A stretch of DNA of 56,521 bases from Anaerolineae bacterium (GTDB lineage: Bacteria; Chloroflexota; Anaerolineae; Aggregatilineales; Phototrophicaceae). The stretch is from the NCBI GenBank assembly GCA_022823165.1, contig JAJDXR010000026.1, positions 1 through 56,521 on the forward strand. Direction: 5' to 3'. Positions 8,222 to 16,749 of this stretch are shown piece after piece; position 1 is the stretch's first letter; each line of letters begins with the position of its first letter. A program made the translations under genes and the position numbers. The notes under the pieces were generated by a model. The model made no database searches and was not told the origin of the DNA. It was given only the letters and a program-made list of their open reading frames with translations.

Positions 8222-8320
8222 TGTAGGGGCGGCTCGCTGAGCCGCCCGTCGGCAAATTGGACTGCTCGTTTATGTCGCTCATGCGTTGAATTTCGGGCGT
8301 TTCAACGAAACGCCCCTACA
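8222..8320. repeat. Dispersed palindromic repeat, copy 3
   Basis: TGTAGGGGCGGCTCGCTGAG opens the copy (inner stem GGCTC-GCT-GAGCC) and CGTTTCAACGAAACGCCCC-TACA closes it (inner stem CGTTTC-AAC-GAAACG). A spacer of about 40 bases separates the stems. It lies between the LLM gene and the FtsX-like permease. Confidence 0.85.
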
Positions 8321-8371
8321 GCCTTCGATTATTATGTGCCTGTCCAAAGAGATGGCATTAGGGGCTAGGGA

Positions 8372-10924
8372 TTGATCCCCATCATTGTCCGGCTGGCGCT
8401 GCGCTACATCAGCCGGCGTTTCTTCCAGAGCGCCATGTTTGTGCTGGGCGTGGCGCTGGGCGTGGGCGTGATGGTCGCCATCGACATCGCCAACAGCTCC
8501 GCCAGCCGCGCCTTCACCTTGAGCAGCGAAAGCATCGTCGGCCGCGCCACCCACCAGATCGTTGGCGGACCCAACGGCTTCCCCACCGATGTCTACACCC
8601 GCCTGCGTCTCGAGTTGGGCTTGCAGCGGAGCGCGCCGGTGGCGACGGAGTTCGTTCGCGTCACGGAGGGCGAACAAGCACTGCGTCTGCTGGGGGTTGA
8701 TCCGCTGGCGGAGCCGCCCTTCCGCTCCTACCTGGCGGACGCGGGCGCTGGCTCTGAAGCGGACTGGAACGCGCTGACCCGCCTCATTGTCGAGCCGGGC
8801 GCGGTGGTCATCAGCCAGGCGCTGGCGCAGCGGCTGGGTCTGGCGCTGGAAGATCAATTCGAAATCAGCGCTGGCGGCCGCTTCAGCGGCGCGAAGCTGG
8901 TCGGTATTCTGCAGCCTGAGAACAAGGCCAGCCGTCAAGCGCTGGACGACCTCATCATCAGTGATATCGCCACCGCGCAAGAGCTGATCGGCATGAGCGG
9001 ACGCGTCAGCCGCATCGACTTGATTATCGACGCCGAGCAGGTCGCTGAGCTGCGCGCGGCGCTGCCGGCCGGCATCCGCCTGGTCGATGTCAGAAAAGAA
9101 AACTCGCTGGACCAGATGATCGCCGCCTTCGAGCTGAACTTGCAAGCGATGAGCTTGCTGGCGCTGGTGGCCGGGCTTTTCCTCATTTACAACACCGTGA
9201 CTTTCAGCGTAGCGCAGCGGCGCGGCACGCTGGGCATCATGCGCTCGCTGGGTACGACGCGCGGGCAGATCTTCCGCTTCATTCTGCTGGAGGCTCTCAT
9301 TCTGGGTTTGGTGGGCGCGGCGCTGGGCCTGGCGCTGGGCATCATACTGGGGCGGGGCGCAGTGGCTTTGGTCTCGCAGACTATCAGCGATCTCTATTTC
9401 AGCGTCAACGTCCAAGGCATCAACGTCATGCCGGGGACGCTGGCCAAAGGCGCGGTTGTCGGCGTGGCGGCGAGTTTGCTGGCGGCGGCGCTGCCTTCCT
9501 GGGACGCCACGCGTACGCCACCGGCGGGCATCATGAAGCGTTCGCAGCAAGAAGAGACGGCGCGGCGCCTGCTGCCCGCGATGACGGCCGGCGCGATCGC
9601 CCTGAATCTGCTGGGAGTAGCCTTGCTGGGCGCGGAAGACAACCTGACGCTCGGATTCGCCGCGCTGCTCTGCATTCTGGTGGGCGGCGCGCTCTTCACG
9701 CCGGCGGTGATGATCGTGGCTATGCGCCTGCTGCAGCAGCCCGCGGCCATGCTCTTCGGCGTGGTCGGGCGGCTGGCGGCGCGCGCGGTCATCCGCTCCT
9801 TGAGCCGCACAGCGGTGGCGGTGGCCGCATTGACCGTGGCCGTCAGCGTCATTGTCGGCGTCAGCGCCATGATCGGCAGCTTCCGCCTGACTGTGGCTGA
9901 TTGGCTGGAGACTTCGCTGGGCGCGCAGGTCTACGTCTCGCCGCCGCTCTTCGCCTCGAATATCCCGACAGCCGATGTCGACCGCGGCGTGAAAGCCATC
10001 GCCCGGGACGCGCCCGGTGTGCGCGCGGTGTCGTCAGCGCGGCACGTCAGCGTCAGCGCGCCCGATTATCCCGATCTGCCGCCGGTCAACTTGCTGGCCA
10101 GCGACTTCGATATCGCCGGCGACCAGCGTCAATTCAAGTGGAGCGCGGTCACGGCGGGGGCGCATCAGGCGGCGCTGGCGGCGGGCGGGGTGATGGTCAG
10201 CGAATCTTTCGCTTCCCGCCGCGGCATCGACCAGGAGCGGGACAGCATCACGCTGGATACGGAATCCGGTCCGCGGACCTTCGAGGTCTTCGGCGTCTAT
10301 TACGATTACAGCACCGATCAGGGCGCGGTATACATTGCCCGTTCGGTTTACGATCAATATTTTGACGATCCCTTCATCAGTTCGCTGGGCGTTTTCATTG
10401 AGCAGGGCGCGGATGCGGCGACGGTCATCGCGGAACTGTGCGCGCGTCTGGCCGATTATGATCTGCTCGTCCAGGACAACGCCAGCCTGCGCGGCGGGGC
10501 GCTGGAAGTCTTCGACCGCACCTTCGCCATCACCATCGCGCTGCGCTTGTTGACGACGCTGGTGGCTTTTATCGGCATCCTGTCGGCGCTGATGGCGCTG
10601 CAGTTGGAGCACGCGCGCGAATACGGCGTCATGCGCGCCACCGGCATGACAGCGCGACAACTGGCGCAGTTCGCCGTGATTCAGACCGGGCTTATGGGCT
10701 TGGTCGCCGGATTGCTGGCGCTGCCCATCGGCTTGCTGCTGTCGCTGGCGCTGACCCACGTCATCAACCTGCGTTCTTTTGGCTGGTCGATGCAATTCGC
10801 GCCGCAGCCGGGGCAATTCGTCGAGGCGCTGCTGGTGGCGCTGGTGGCGGCGCTGCTGGCGGGTTTGTACCCGGCGCTGCTGCTGGGCCGGCTCAAGCCG
10901 GCGGAGTCGCTGCGGCGGGAGTAG
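8372..10924 (+). CDS. FtsX/MacB-like ABC transporter permease
   Basis: This 850-residue membrane protein has an N-terminal membrane helix (about 18-40), a MacB-type extracytoplasmic domain (about 41-235) and a first FtsX domain (about 255-385, with [21 protein letters not shown]). A second copy of the same plan follows, ending in another FtsX domain (about 720-845, [18 protein letters not shown]). Such duplicated permeases work with a LolD/MacB-type ATPase to move lipids or peptides, or to drive cell-envelope work. No ATPase gene lies nearby. It starts at TTG 8372 behind AGGGA. The stop is only 5 bases from the convergent nuclease gene of a defence island. Confidence 0.88.
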   Translation: MIPIIVRLALRYISRRFFQSAMFVLGVALGVGVMVAIDIANSSASRAFTLSSESIVGRATHQIVGGPNGFPTDVYTRLRLELGLQRSAPVATEFVRVTEGEQALRLLGVDPLAEPPFRSYLADAGAGSEADWNALTRLIVEPGAVVISQALAQRLGLALEDQFEISAGGRFSGAKLVGILQPENKASRQALDDLIISDIATAQELIGMSGRVSRIDLIIDAEQVAELRAALPAGIRLVDVRKENSLDQMIAAFELNLQAMSLLALVAGLFLIYNTVTFSVAQRRGTLGIMRSLGTTRGQIFRFILLEALILGLVGAALGLALGIILGRGAVALVSQTISDLYFSVNVQGINVMPGTLAKGAVVGVAASLLAAALPSWDATRTPPAGIMKRSQQEETARRLLPAMTAGAIALNLLGVALLGAEDNLTLGFAALLCILVGGALFTPAVMIVAMRLLQQPAAMLFGVVGRLAARAVIRSLSRTAVAVAALTVAVSVIVGVSAMIGSFRLTVADWLETSLGAQVYVSPPLFASNIPTADVDRGVKAIARDAPGVRAVSSARHVSVSAPDYPDLPPVNLLASDFDIAGDQRQFKWSAVTAGAHQAALAAGGVMVSESFASRRGIDQERDSITLDTESGPRTFEVFGVYYDYSTDQGAVYIARSVYDQYFDDPFISSLGVFIEQGADAATVIAELCARLADYDLLVQDNASLRGGALEVFDRTFAITIALRLLTTLVAFIGILSALMALQLEHAREYGVMRATGMTARQLAQFAVIQTGLMGLVAGLLALPIGLLLSLALTHVINLRSFGWSMQFAPQPGQFVEALLVALVAALLAGLYPALLLGRLKPAESLRRE

Positions 10925-10929
10925 GCAAG

Positions 10930-11901
10930 TTAGAATTCATCAACAAAAGCTACGGTGTCATTAATTAGAGTGTGTACTGAATCGGTCAGCATTTGCAGAG
11001 GCGATTCTACCGGGGAAAGAAGGTTCATAAAGCGCAATCTATCAATCATTAAAGAATTATGAATTTGCCGGTGTCGATACCAGTCTCCGACTGAGTCGCG
11101 AAAAAAATATGGCATAAACAGAGTATTTATGGGTGCTACAGAGAGTGAAATCAAACCGCGCCATTTATCGTAACTTGATGAATGCTGTTTCGATTCCCAA
11201 TCATCGCCGCAAGTACACTGGCCAAACACAAGAAGTCGACCTGGGCTGTTGTCTATAGTAGGAAACCATGCGACAACGTCCAATCCTTCGTCTCCTGTGT
11301 CATTCGGGTCGAATTCGCCTTCGCTGGGTTTCACCCGTTCTCTAATATCATCAGCTAGCCTAGTGAGTTTGTTAAGCTTGTTCCCTCTGTAATCACTTCT
11401 AGTGCCTTTGCCAAATATCCGAACGATGGCCCTGTTTCCAAGATATTGGCTCAATGTAAAAGCCGACAATACCTCGAAACTCTCTGTGATTTGTCGCTCT
11501 GCGGTATCGCTAAAATAACCGAGAGAAGATGCCATCAGTAAGTAGATGTAGAGTTTGTTATGCTCGCAAAATGAATCCTTGACTTTCAAAACGCTTTCAT
11601 CATTACTCAACTCAAATGGATACGCTCTGCCAAGCACGGCTTCCCGGTATCCTAGATACTGAAACCACTCGTCTATTCTTTGATACTGCGTGTCATGACT
11701 CGTTGCTATGTCATCCGATATCTCTTCGTAGTCATTTTGATCGTTGATGTCAGCATCTTCAGCGATTTTAGCGTACAATTCGCTTTTGCTAAGTACTCTA
11801 TCCGGATGAATCAAGCAAGTTAGCTCAACATAATCTGATTGAACGTATACTTTGCGTTTCGATGCGGGCGGTGTGTCGAGGTTCTGTAGAATATCCATCA
11901 T
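10930..11901 (-). CDS. Putative PD-(D/E)XK-like nuclease of a methyltransferase/ParB cassette
   Basis: The 323-residue protein has no domain I can name with certainty. Its most telling segment is GDEGLDVVAW (Asp208), 20 residues before LLVFGQCTCGDDWESK (Gln228), which reads like the core of a PD-(D/E)XK fold: an acidic residue, a beta hairpin, then E/Q-x-K. The usual Lys is replaced by Thr. A helical region (about 100-190, ELYAKI and LTRLADDIRERV) precedes it. The start ATG overlaps the ParB-like gene's stop by 4 bases (ATGA), and the methyltransferase lies upstream. Context therefore suggests the restriction arm of the system. The DNA is AT-richer than its surroundings. Function is inference; an effector without nuclease activity is possible. 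Confidence 0.55.
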   Translation of the reverse strand: MMDILQNLDTPPASKRKVYVQSDYVELTCLIHPDRVLSKSELYAKIAEDADINDQNDYEEISDDIATSHDTQYQRIDEWFQYLGYREAVLGRAYPFELSNDESVLKVKDSFCEHNKLYIYLLMASSLGYFSDTAERQITESFEVLSAFTLSQYLGNRAIVRIFGKGTRSDYRGNKLNKLTRLADDIRERVKPSEGEFDPNDTGDEGLDVVAWFPTIDNSPGRLLVFGQCTCGDDWESKQHSSSYDKWRGLISLSVAPINTLFMPYFFRDSVGDWYRHRQIHNSLMIDRLRFMNLLSPVESPLQMLTDSVHTLINDTVAFVDEF

Positions 11902-13019
11902 TCAAAGTTTTGTTGGGACTCGCCAATGCTCTCGCGTCGAAGCCTTTTGACTAATGCCGCCTCTACGTCTTCTGCCAAGAACCGAATATCCTCTAACAGA
12001 ACTCTATCACTGTGCCTAAGTCCACCTCGTACAAGATAAAGCTGGTCTTGAGATACCTGTAGATTTCCTTTAGCTGATTCTAGGAGATTTCTAAAGGACT
12101 CAGCAGGTGCACCAGTAAATACCAAGGCTTCAGATAGTGTACGGCCGCTTCGGAATTCTTTGAGGGCGATTTCTTCTCCTACGACTTGGTTAAGTTCTCC
12201 AAAGTGTCTGGATTCTCCCAGTCGAGTACGGCCATCTTTTTTCTCAAACATCCAACGAGTCAGTTCTTCAAGATGTTTCGCGTTGAGTTTCGACTGATCC
12301 AAATCTTGAGCTTTTTCGAGTCCCAGAAACCTTACAATATTGGGTTGCCCCAATGCTGTCGTAATCAATGAAAACGAGATTTTCGTCTCATCAAGGTTGG
12401 CAATGTTGTAAAAGTCATGTTGCCGGATTTGTTCATAGAGCTTTAATCCTGACAATAGTCGTTTCACGTAGTCAACACGACTCCCGATTGATTTTGCTAA
12501 TTTTCGATACTTCTGTCCTTCATCGACTTGTGAGTACATACTGCTCTGGCTTAGGTCCTGCAAATATCGCGCCTTAGCCAAGGGCCCCCACGACTTGATG
12601 CCCGTAACATGTCTAAAGCCCAAATAGTCCAGAATCTCATCGCGATGATCGTATACTATGCAGGGAACTTCAGTCGGAAACTCGTGTGCGTCATTAACAA
12701 TTGCTGCAATGCTCCCATGTTTGATTTCTGTCAATTCGGGATCATGAAGTAACTTAAGGGCTGCCAATCGTCGGTTGCCTTCCACGACTGTATAACTTAG
12801 TTCATTTATCTTCACAACAAGCAGCGGTTCTCCCGTAAAGTATCCCTGCTCACCAATTGACCTCATAATGTCTGTAACGCTTCCATGCAGTACCATCCAC
12901 CTCAAGATCTCATCTTCGGCTTCTCTGCTAAGCTCTGTAGGAAGCCGAGGATTTTGAGGGTCTAATCGTAGGTGATCAATTGAGATGTATTCAGTCTCAC
13001 GCTTTTGATAATCATGCAT
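11898..13019 (-). CDS. ParB/sulfiredoxin-fold protein in restriction cassette
   Basis: This 373-residue protein begins with a ParB-like N-terminal domain: ISIDHLRLDPQNPRLP, then GYFTGEPLLVVKI, and the signature VVEGNRRLAALKLLHDP (about residues 75-95), the CTP/ATP-binding motif of the ParB/Srx fold. A helical middle (YRKLAKSIGSRVDYVKRLLSGLKLY) resembles the ParB helix-turn-helix. The remainder is uncharacterised. I start at ATG 13019, six bases after GGAGG; a GTG two codons upstream is too close to that site. It lies 28 bases after the methyltransferase and overlaps the nuclease-like gene. ParB-fold proteins with methyltransferases may guide or license cleavage, but the role here is not known. 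It is not a chromosome-partition ParB. Confidence 0.75.
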   Translation of the reverse strand: MHDYQKRETEYISIDHLRLDPQNPRLPTELSREAEDEILRWMVLHGSVTDIMRSIGEQGYFTGEPLLVVKINELSYTVVEGNRRLAALKLLHDPELTEIKHGSIAAIVNDAHEFPTEVPCIVYDHRDEILDYLGFRHVTGIKSWGPLAKARYLQDLSQSSMYSQVDEGQKYRKLAKSIGSRVDYVKRLLSGLKLYEQIRQHDFYNIANLDETKISFSLITTALGQPNIVRFLGLEKAQDLDQSKLNAKHLEELTRWMFEKKDGRTRLGESRHFGELNQVVGEEIALKEFRSGRTLSEALVFTGAPAESFRNLLESAKGNLQVSQDQLYLVRGGLRHSDRVLLEDIRFLAEDVEAALVKRLRRESIGESQQNFE

Positions 13020-13047
13020 GGTCACCCTCCTTTGCCATTTTCATTAT

Positions 13048-14166
13048 TTAACGTTGGACATAGAGATGGGTCTGGTCCAGTTCTTTCAAAATGTAACAAT
13101 AGTTTAGCTTCGCTTCGCCAAAGATAGTGCTTCGAATTTCAGTCGTGATTACAGCTGCCAAAAGTGGAGGGACAGCGTTGCCTATCTGTCGGCGCGCATC
13201 GGCAGCCTTCATACTCTTGAATTCCCACCAGTCAGGAAACGTCTGGATACGAGCACTTTCTCTTGGTGTTACTTCGCGCGGCTCGGTGGGATGAATATGC
13301 CCCTTACCGCCGCTATCCGCAGAACCCGAAACAATCGTGTAACCCGGCTTTGACAAATCGAGCTTGTTGATTCGCGTCATCGGATCCCGCTCGCCCGGCT
13401 TTAGGTTAGCGTAGCGTTCGGCAATCCGCGTACTGTGTTTTCGCCCATGATGATTCGGCGGGTAGGCAGACTCTACCACTGGCAAATCGCGTAAAGCGTC
13501 CGCAACAGTACGCGGTTTGAATCCGTTACCGTTTTGACTAGTAGCTTGCTCAGAAATCCCTGAAATCGAGTCAATCCTAATTCCTGCCGCGCTGCCGATA
13601 ATGAAAATCCGTTCGCGATTTTGAGGCACGCCAAAGTCAGCTGCGTTAAGGCAGAAAGGAGAAACTTCATATCGCAATCCGTCGGTTGGACTACCCATCT
13701 TGCAGATAAGTTCGTCGTAGACGCTGCCATTGTCTATTGTCTTTAGCCCCTTTACATTCTCAAAAAGAAATGCCTTTGGTCGAATCCCTTCGAGAATACG
13801 CAAGTAATCATCAACAAGCTCACCACGGGGATCATTCTTTCCGTTACGTCGACCAATCACGCTGAAGGTTTGACAAGGTGGTCCCCCAATTAGAAGGTCT
13901 ACCTCACCAGGTTGCATATCAATACTGGACAGAATTTCGTCAGCCGTTAGATCTCTAATGCAGCGTTCTACAATTTGGGCGCTTTGCAGGAACGGTCGAT
14001 TTCGCTCCGACGCCCGTTTTTTGTTTGATCTTAGGGTCTCGCAACAAGCGGAGTCGATGTCTGTGGCAAATAAAGTAGTGAATCCAGCCGCCTCGATTCC
14101 CAAGTCAAATCCGCCGGCTCCAGAAAACAGCGAGACTGCCGTGAGATTGGATTCAACATTTGCCAC
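13048..14166 (-). CDS. C5-cytosine DNA methyltransferase (Dcm-type)
   Basis: The enzyme transfers a methyl group from S-adenosylmethionine to carbon 5 of cytosine. Motif I is AVSLFSGAGGFDLGIEAAGF, motif IV GGPPCQTFSVIG with catalytic Cys98, motif VI FLFENVKGL, motif VIII QNRERIFIIG, and motif X IGNAVPPLLAAV. The target-recognition part between VIII and X is short. I start at GTG 14166, nine bases after AAAGG; an upstream GTG (14202) would precede the likely transcription start, because a TATAAT lies at 14210-14205. Length is about 372 residues. It heads the operon with the ParB-like and nuclease-like genes and is AT-rich, suggesting transfer. Recognition site unknown. Confidence 0.92.
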   Translation of the reverse strand: MANVESNLTAVSLFSGAGGFDLGIEAAGFTTLFATDIDSACCETLRSNKKRASERNRPFLQSAQIVERCIRDLTADEILSSIDMQPGEVDLLIGGPPCQTFSVIGRRNGKNDPRGELVDDYLRILEGIRPKAFLFENVKGLKTIDNGSVYDELICKMGSPTDGLRYEVSPFCLNAADFGVPQNRERIFIIGSAAGIRIDSISGISEQATSQNGNGFKPRTVADALRDLPVVESAYPPNHHGRKHSTRIAERYANLKPGERDPMTRINKLDLSKPGYTIVSGSADSGGKGHIHPTEPREVTPRESARIQTFPDWWEFKSMKAADARRQIGNAVPPLLAAVITTEIRSTIFGEAKLNYCYILKELDQTHLYVQR

Positions 14167-14204
14167 GTAAGTAAACCTTTGCGCAGATGAAATCGCTGAC
14201 ACGC

Positions 14205-14210
14205 ATTATA
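14205..14210 (-). promoter_or_regulatory. Probable -10 box of the methyltransferase operon
   Basis: A consensus TATAAT reads leftward about 38 bases before the preferred GTG at 14166. No convincing -35 is visible at 17 bases. It sits only about 50 bases from the start of the divergent PhyH-like gene. Confidence 0.45.
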
Positions 14211-14258
14211 CTTCAAAATGCTGTGCTTCGTATCTACCGGGCTAGGAGCCGAGACATC

Positions 14259-15074
14259 ATGTTCACCCAATCCGAAATTGAACAATTCCGCAGCCAGGGC
14301 TGGGTCGCCAAAGACGAGTTCTGGTCAGAACGCGAAGTACGCGCCATGCGCCGAGAACTGGAGCGGCTCAAAGCTGTCGGCTTGCTGCGCAATGTCGCCA
14401 CCGCCGGCGACGGCGTCACGCCTTCGGACGAGCAGGTCAACTTGCAGCTCTGCCCCATGTTCCCGCATAGCGATTTCTACCGCGCCATGCCCTTCGCCGA
14501 CAAGGCGATTGCCGCCGTGCGCCAGCTGATCGGCGACCCGGTGGTGCTGCATCTCGATCAGGTCTTCCTCAAACCGGGGCGGCAGGGCCTGGGCACCAAC
14601 TGGCATCAGGACAACGCCTATTTCAAGATTGAGGATCCACTCAAGGGCACGGCCATGTGGACGGCTGTGCATGACGCCACCGTGGCCAATGGCACGATTC
14701 ACGTCATTCCGGGCAGCTATCGCGTGGCTTACGAGCACAGCCGCGACCCATACAGCGATCATCATATCCGCTGTTACCCGCCGGAAGCGGAGGCGCTGGC
14801 GATAGAGCTGCCGGCCGGTGGCGTGGCTTTCTTCGCCTATGGCGTGGCGCATTGTACGCTGGCCAATACCACTGATAAGGAACGCGCCGGCGTGGCGCTG
14901 CATTTCATCAACGGCGCCATGGACGCGACAGCTGAGAGCGGCTTCCCGCTGGGCAAGCGGCCCTACCTTACGGGCGCCGAAGCCTCCGGCGGTTTGAAGG
15001 AGCACGGCGTGGTCGTGGCCGGGACCTGGCAGCGCGAGGTCGAGGCGGTGTTAGGGGTTAGCCGCAGAGATTGA
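14259..15074 (+). CDS. Phytanoyl-CoA dioxygenase (PhyH) family oxygenase
   Basis: The 271-residue protein belongs to the Fe(II)/2-oxoglutarate-dependent PhyH family. NWHQDNAYFKIED supplies the H-x-D pair, GTIHVIPGSY follows, and the distal His lies in FAYGVAHCTLANTTDKERAGVALHF, whose Arg would hold 2-oxoglutarate. The N-terminus (FTQSEIEQFRSQGWV) is typical: PhyH proteins begin by describing a helix before the enzyme core. ATG 14259 has AGGAG about 10 bases upstream. The gene is divergent from the methyltransferase island and convergent with surE. Such enzymes hydroxylate lipids or secondary metabolites, and the substrate cannot be inferred. Confidence 0.88.
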   Translation: MFTQSEIEQFRSQGWVAKDEFWSEREVRAMRRELERLKAVGLLRNVATAGDGVTPSDEQVNLQLCPMFPHSDFYRAMPFADKAIAAVRQLIGDPVVLHLDQVFLKPGRQGLGTNWHQDNAYFKIEDPLKGTAMWTAVHDATVANGTIHVIPGSYRVAYEHSRDPYSDHHIRCYPPEAEALAIELPAGGVAFFAYGVAHCTLANTTDKERAGVALHFINGAMDATAESGFPLGKRPYLTGAEASGGLKEHGVVVAGTWQREVEAVLGVSRRD

Positions 15075-15077
15075 AAT

Positions 15078-15103
15078 TGTAGGGGCGACACCGTGCGTCG
15101 TCC
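15078..15103. repeat. Dispersed palindromic repeat, copy 4 (half)
   Basis: Only the left half is present: TGTAGGGGCGACACCGTGCG then TCGTCC, with inner stem CGAC(A)-CCGTGC-GTCG. It lies between the convergent PhyH-like gene and surE. Confidence 0.7.
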
Positions 15104-15139
15104 ACAGCAGCCACAATCCTTGAACTTACTGAGAAGAGG

Positions 15140-15973
15140 CTACCGCCCCAGCTCCCACTTGCCCAACATGATCTGGCTCAGGCGGAACATGTCCGTGCGC
15201 GAGGTCATATCGAGGCTGATCGGCGTCACCGAGATGACTCCGTCATTCAGCAGCGCGTAGACATCGCTGTCCGGCTCGGCTGCTGAGGGGTCGCTATTGT
15301 ACTGGTAACCCAGTTTGGCGCTGTCGTGCAGCGCCAGCCGCTCGGGGCGGGTCGGCCAATAGACGCGCCGGCGCGACAGCCGCGTCAAGCGCCACTCGGT
15401 ATCGCTGCTGACGCCCCAGGGCAAATCGATTTTGAGCACATCGACATCGTCCGGCAGGTTGGAATGGTTCATCAGCCAGCCGCCCATCTGCCGGCTGAAT
15501 GCGGCTGCGACGCTGAAGTCTACATCGTTGGAATAACTCAGGTGCAAGCCGGTCGGCGTCTGCAAGCTGATCGCCAGCGACGGGATGCCCAGGCTGGCGC
15601 CCTCCAGCGCCGCGCCGACCGTGCCCGAGATGGTGACGCCGTTGCCGGTGTTCTCGCCGTAATTGATGCCGGAGACCAGCAGCGCCGGCTGCTCCTGCGC
15701 CAATTCCAGCACGGCGTGCTGCACAGCTTGCGCGGGCGTGCCGTCCACGGCGTAGGCGATGCAGTCATTGCAGTCGATGGGCAGATCGTAAGGAAAGATG
15801 CGCCCCTCGCTGTAGTGGGGCATGCTGCGCCCCATGCCCGATTGCTGTTCGCGCGGGGCGGCTACCAGCAGACGTCCCAAGCCGCGGAAGGCTTCGACAA
15901 GCGCCCACAGGCCAGGCGAGCGGATGCCGTCGTCATTGGTGAAGAGGATTGTCGGCTTGGTGGAGTCAGCCAT
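15140..15973 (-). CDS. surE: SurE, 5'/3'-nucleotidase
   Basis: The 277-residue protein begins ILFTNDDGIRSPGL with the metal-binding Asp pair. It continues with VVAAPREQQSGMGRS-like LVAAPREQQSGMG, LLVSGINYGENTG and YSGTVGAALEG-like SGTVGAALEGASLGIPSLAIS, the SurE motifs in order. SurE removes phosphate from nucleoside monophosphates in stationary phase and survival responses. The length fits the family. A divalent metal binds NDD, Ser and Asn. The gene is on the minus strand, divergent from the Zur operator region and convergent with PhyH. Bases 15974-16210, between this start and the operator, contain no gene I can support. Confidence 0.93.
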   Translation of the reverse strand: MADSTKPTILFTNDDGIRSPGLWALVEAFRGLGRLLVAAPREQQSGMGRSMPHYSEGRIFPYDLPIDCNDCIAYAVDGTPAQAVQHAVLELAQEQPALLVSGINYGENTGNGVTISGTVGAALEGASLGIPSLAISLQTPTGLHLSYSNDVDFSVAAAFSRQMGGWLMNHSNLPDDVDVLKIDLPWGVSSDTEWRLTRLSRRRVYWPTRPERLALHDSAKLGYQYNSDPSAAEPDSDVYALLNDGVISVTPISLDMTSRTDMFRLSQIMLGKWELGR

Positions 15974-16210
15974 CAGAGCGTTCCTGTTCTCGAGTCTAGT
16001 CGGTCGACATAGCTTCTTAGCCTATGTCATGGTTGTTAAGTGGGCAAGGCTCTATGTTAGGGGCGGATTAGAGGGGAATTAAGTCGCGATGATGAAGGGA
16101 GCTCGGGCAAGAGCAAGTTTCCGCTGAGCTGTGACAAGTCGGGTTCGCTTGCATAGGTATTGCTGCCGTTGGACGACTCATCCTGCGCTTATATCAAATT
16201 ACCCGTTGCC

Positions 16211-16241
16211 ATCCTTATTGATACATAGTATCAATAAGGAT
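16211..16241. promoter_or_regulatory. Likely Fur/Zur operator 1 (31-bp perfect palindrome)
   Basis: ATCCTTATTGATAC, a central ATA, then GTATCAATAAGGAT form perfect 14-base arms. The core TGATAC-ATA-GTATCA resembles the inverted 7-1-7 boxes bound by Fur-family repressors. It lies 47 bases upstream of the Fur-family gene, so autoregulation is likely. Long arms could also fold into a hairpin. Confidence 0.75.
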
Positions 16242-16246
16242 GTAAA

Positions 16247-16261
16247 TGATACGTGGTATCA
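16247..16261. promoter_or_regulatory. Likely Fur/Zur operator 2
   Basis: TGATAC-GTG-GTATCA repeats the core of operator 1. The two centres are 28 bases apart, and this box lies 27 bases before the start codon, where bound repressor would block transcription. Confidence 0.72.
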
Positions 16262-16287
16262 ATAAGAAACGTGAGGTTGGATGACCC

Positions 16288-16728
16288 ATGCCCGGCAAAA
16301 CGATCAATCCCGAAGAGTGGCTGACCGCGCTCAATGAGAGCGGTATCCGCGTGACAGCAGTTCAGGAGACCTTGATCGATATCTTCGCGCACAGCGGGTA
16401 TCCGCTCAGCGCCGAGGAAGCTTGGGAGATCGCCCGTCAGTCGCGTCCGCAAACCGGCAGAGCCACGGTCTACCGCATGGTCGAGAAGCTCGAAAACCTG
16501 GGCCTGATCCGCCGCGTTCATGGTTATCAGGGTTGCAGTCACTTCGTGCCAACCCTGCCTGAGCTAATGATGCTGTTCATCTGTCTGAGCTGCGGGCGCG
16601 CGGATTATCTCGATAGCCAACCGCTGGAAGATCTGATTCAGCACAGTGAACATACCAGCGGGCATCACATCACCGACAGTCGATTGCAACTCTTCGGCGA
16701 CTGCAGGGCCTGCCAAGAAAACGCTTAA
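16288..16728 (+). CDS. Fur-family metal repressor, probably Zur
   Basis: This 146-residue Fur-family protein has a winged-helix DNA-binding domain (about residues 15-80, with LSAEEAWEIARQSR and TGRATVYRMVEKLENLGLI) and a dimerisation domain. Two CxxC pairs, Cys99/Cys102 and Cys139/Cys142, form the structural zinc site. HEH-like residues (HTSGHH) may form the sensing site. Two matching palindromic operators sit just upstream, and a COG0523 zinc GTPase lies in the same direction downstream. I therefore call it Zur, the zinc-starvation repressor, rather than Fur or PerR. It would autorepress and repress the following genes when zinc is plentiful. Metal specificity is inferred from context. Confidence 0.85.
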   Translation: MPGKTINPEEWLTALNESGIRVTAVQETLIDIFAHSGYPLSAEEAWEIARQSRPQTGRATVYRMVEKLENLGLIRRVHGYQGCSHFVPTLPELMMLFICLSCGRADYLDSQPLEDLIQHSEHTSGHHITDSRLQLFGDCRACQENA

Positions 16729-16749
16729 CCATATAGGAGAAAGAACAGG

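Noticed and set aside
8279..9550. A 423-codon minus-strand frame opposite the FtsX-like gene.
   Set aside because: The plus-strand protein has membrane segments and FtsX motifs there; the minus frame has an Arg/Gln/Ala-rich shadow composition.
11898..13019. Considered the ParB-fold protein as a plasmid or chromosome partition ParB with a nearby origin.
   Set aside because: No ParA gene, no parS-like repeats and no DnaA box cluster; its operon is with a methyltransferase.
16211..16241. Considered the 31-bp palindrome as a Rho-independent terminator.
   Set aside because: No T-run follows and both neighbouring genes start here (divergent), so it is better read as an operator.
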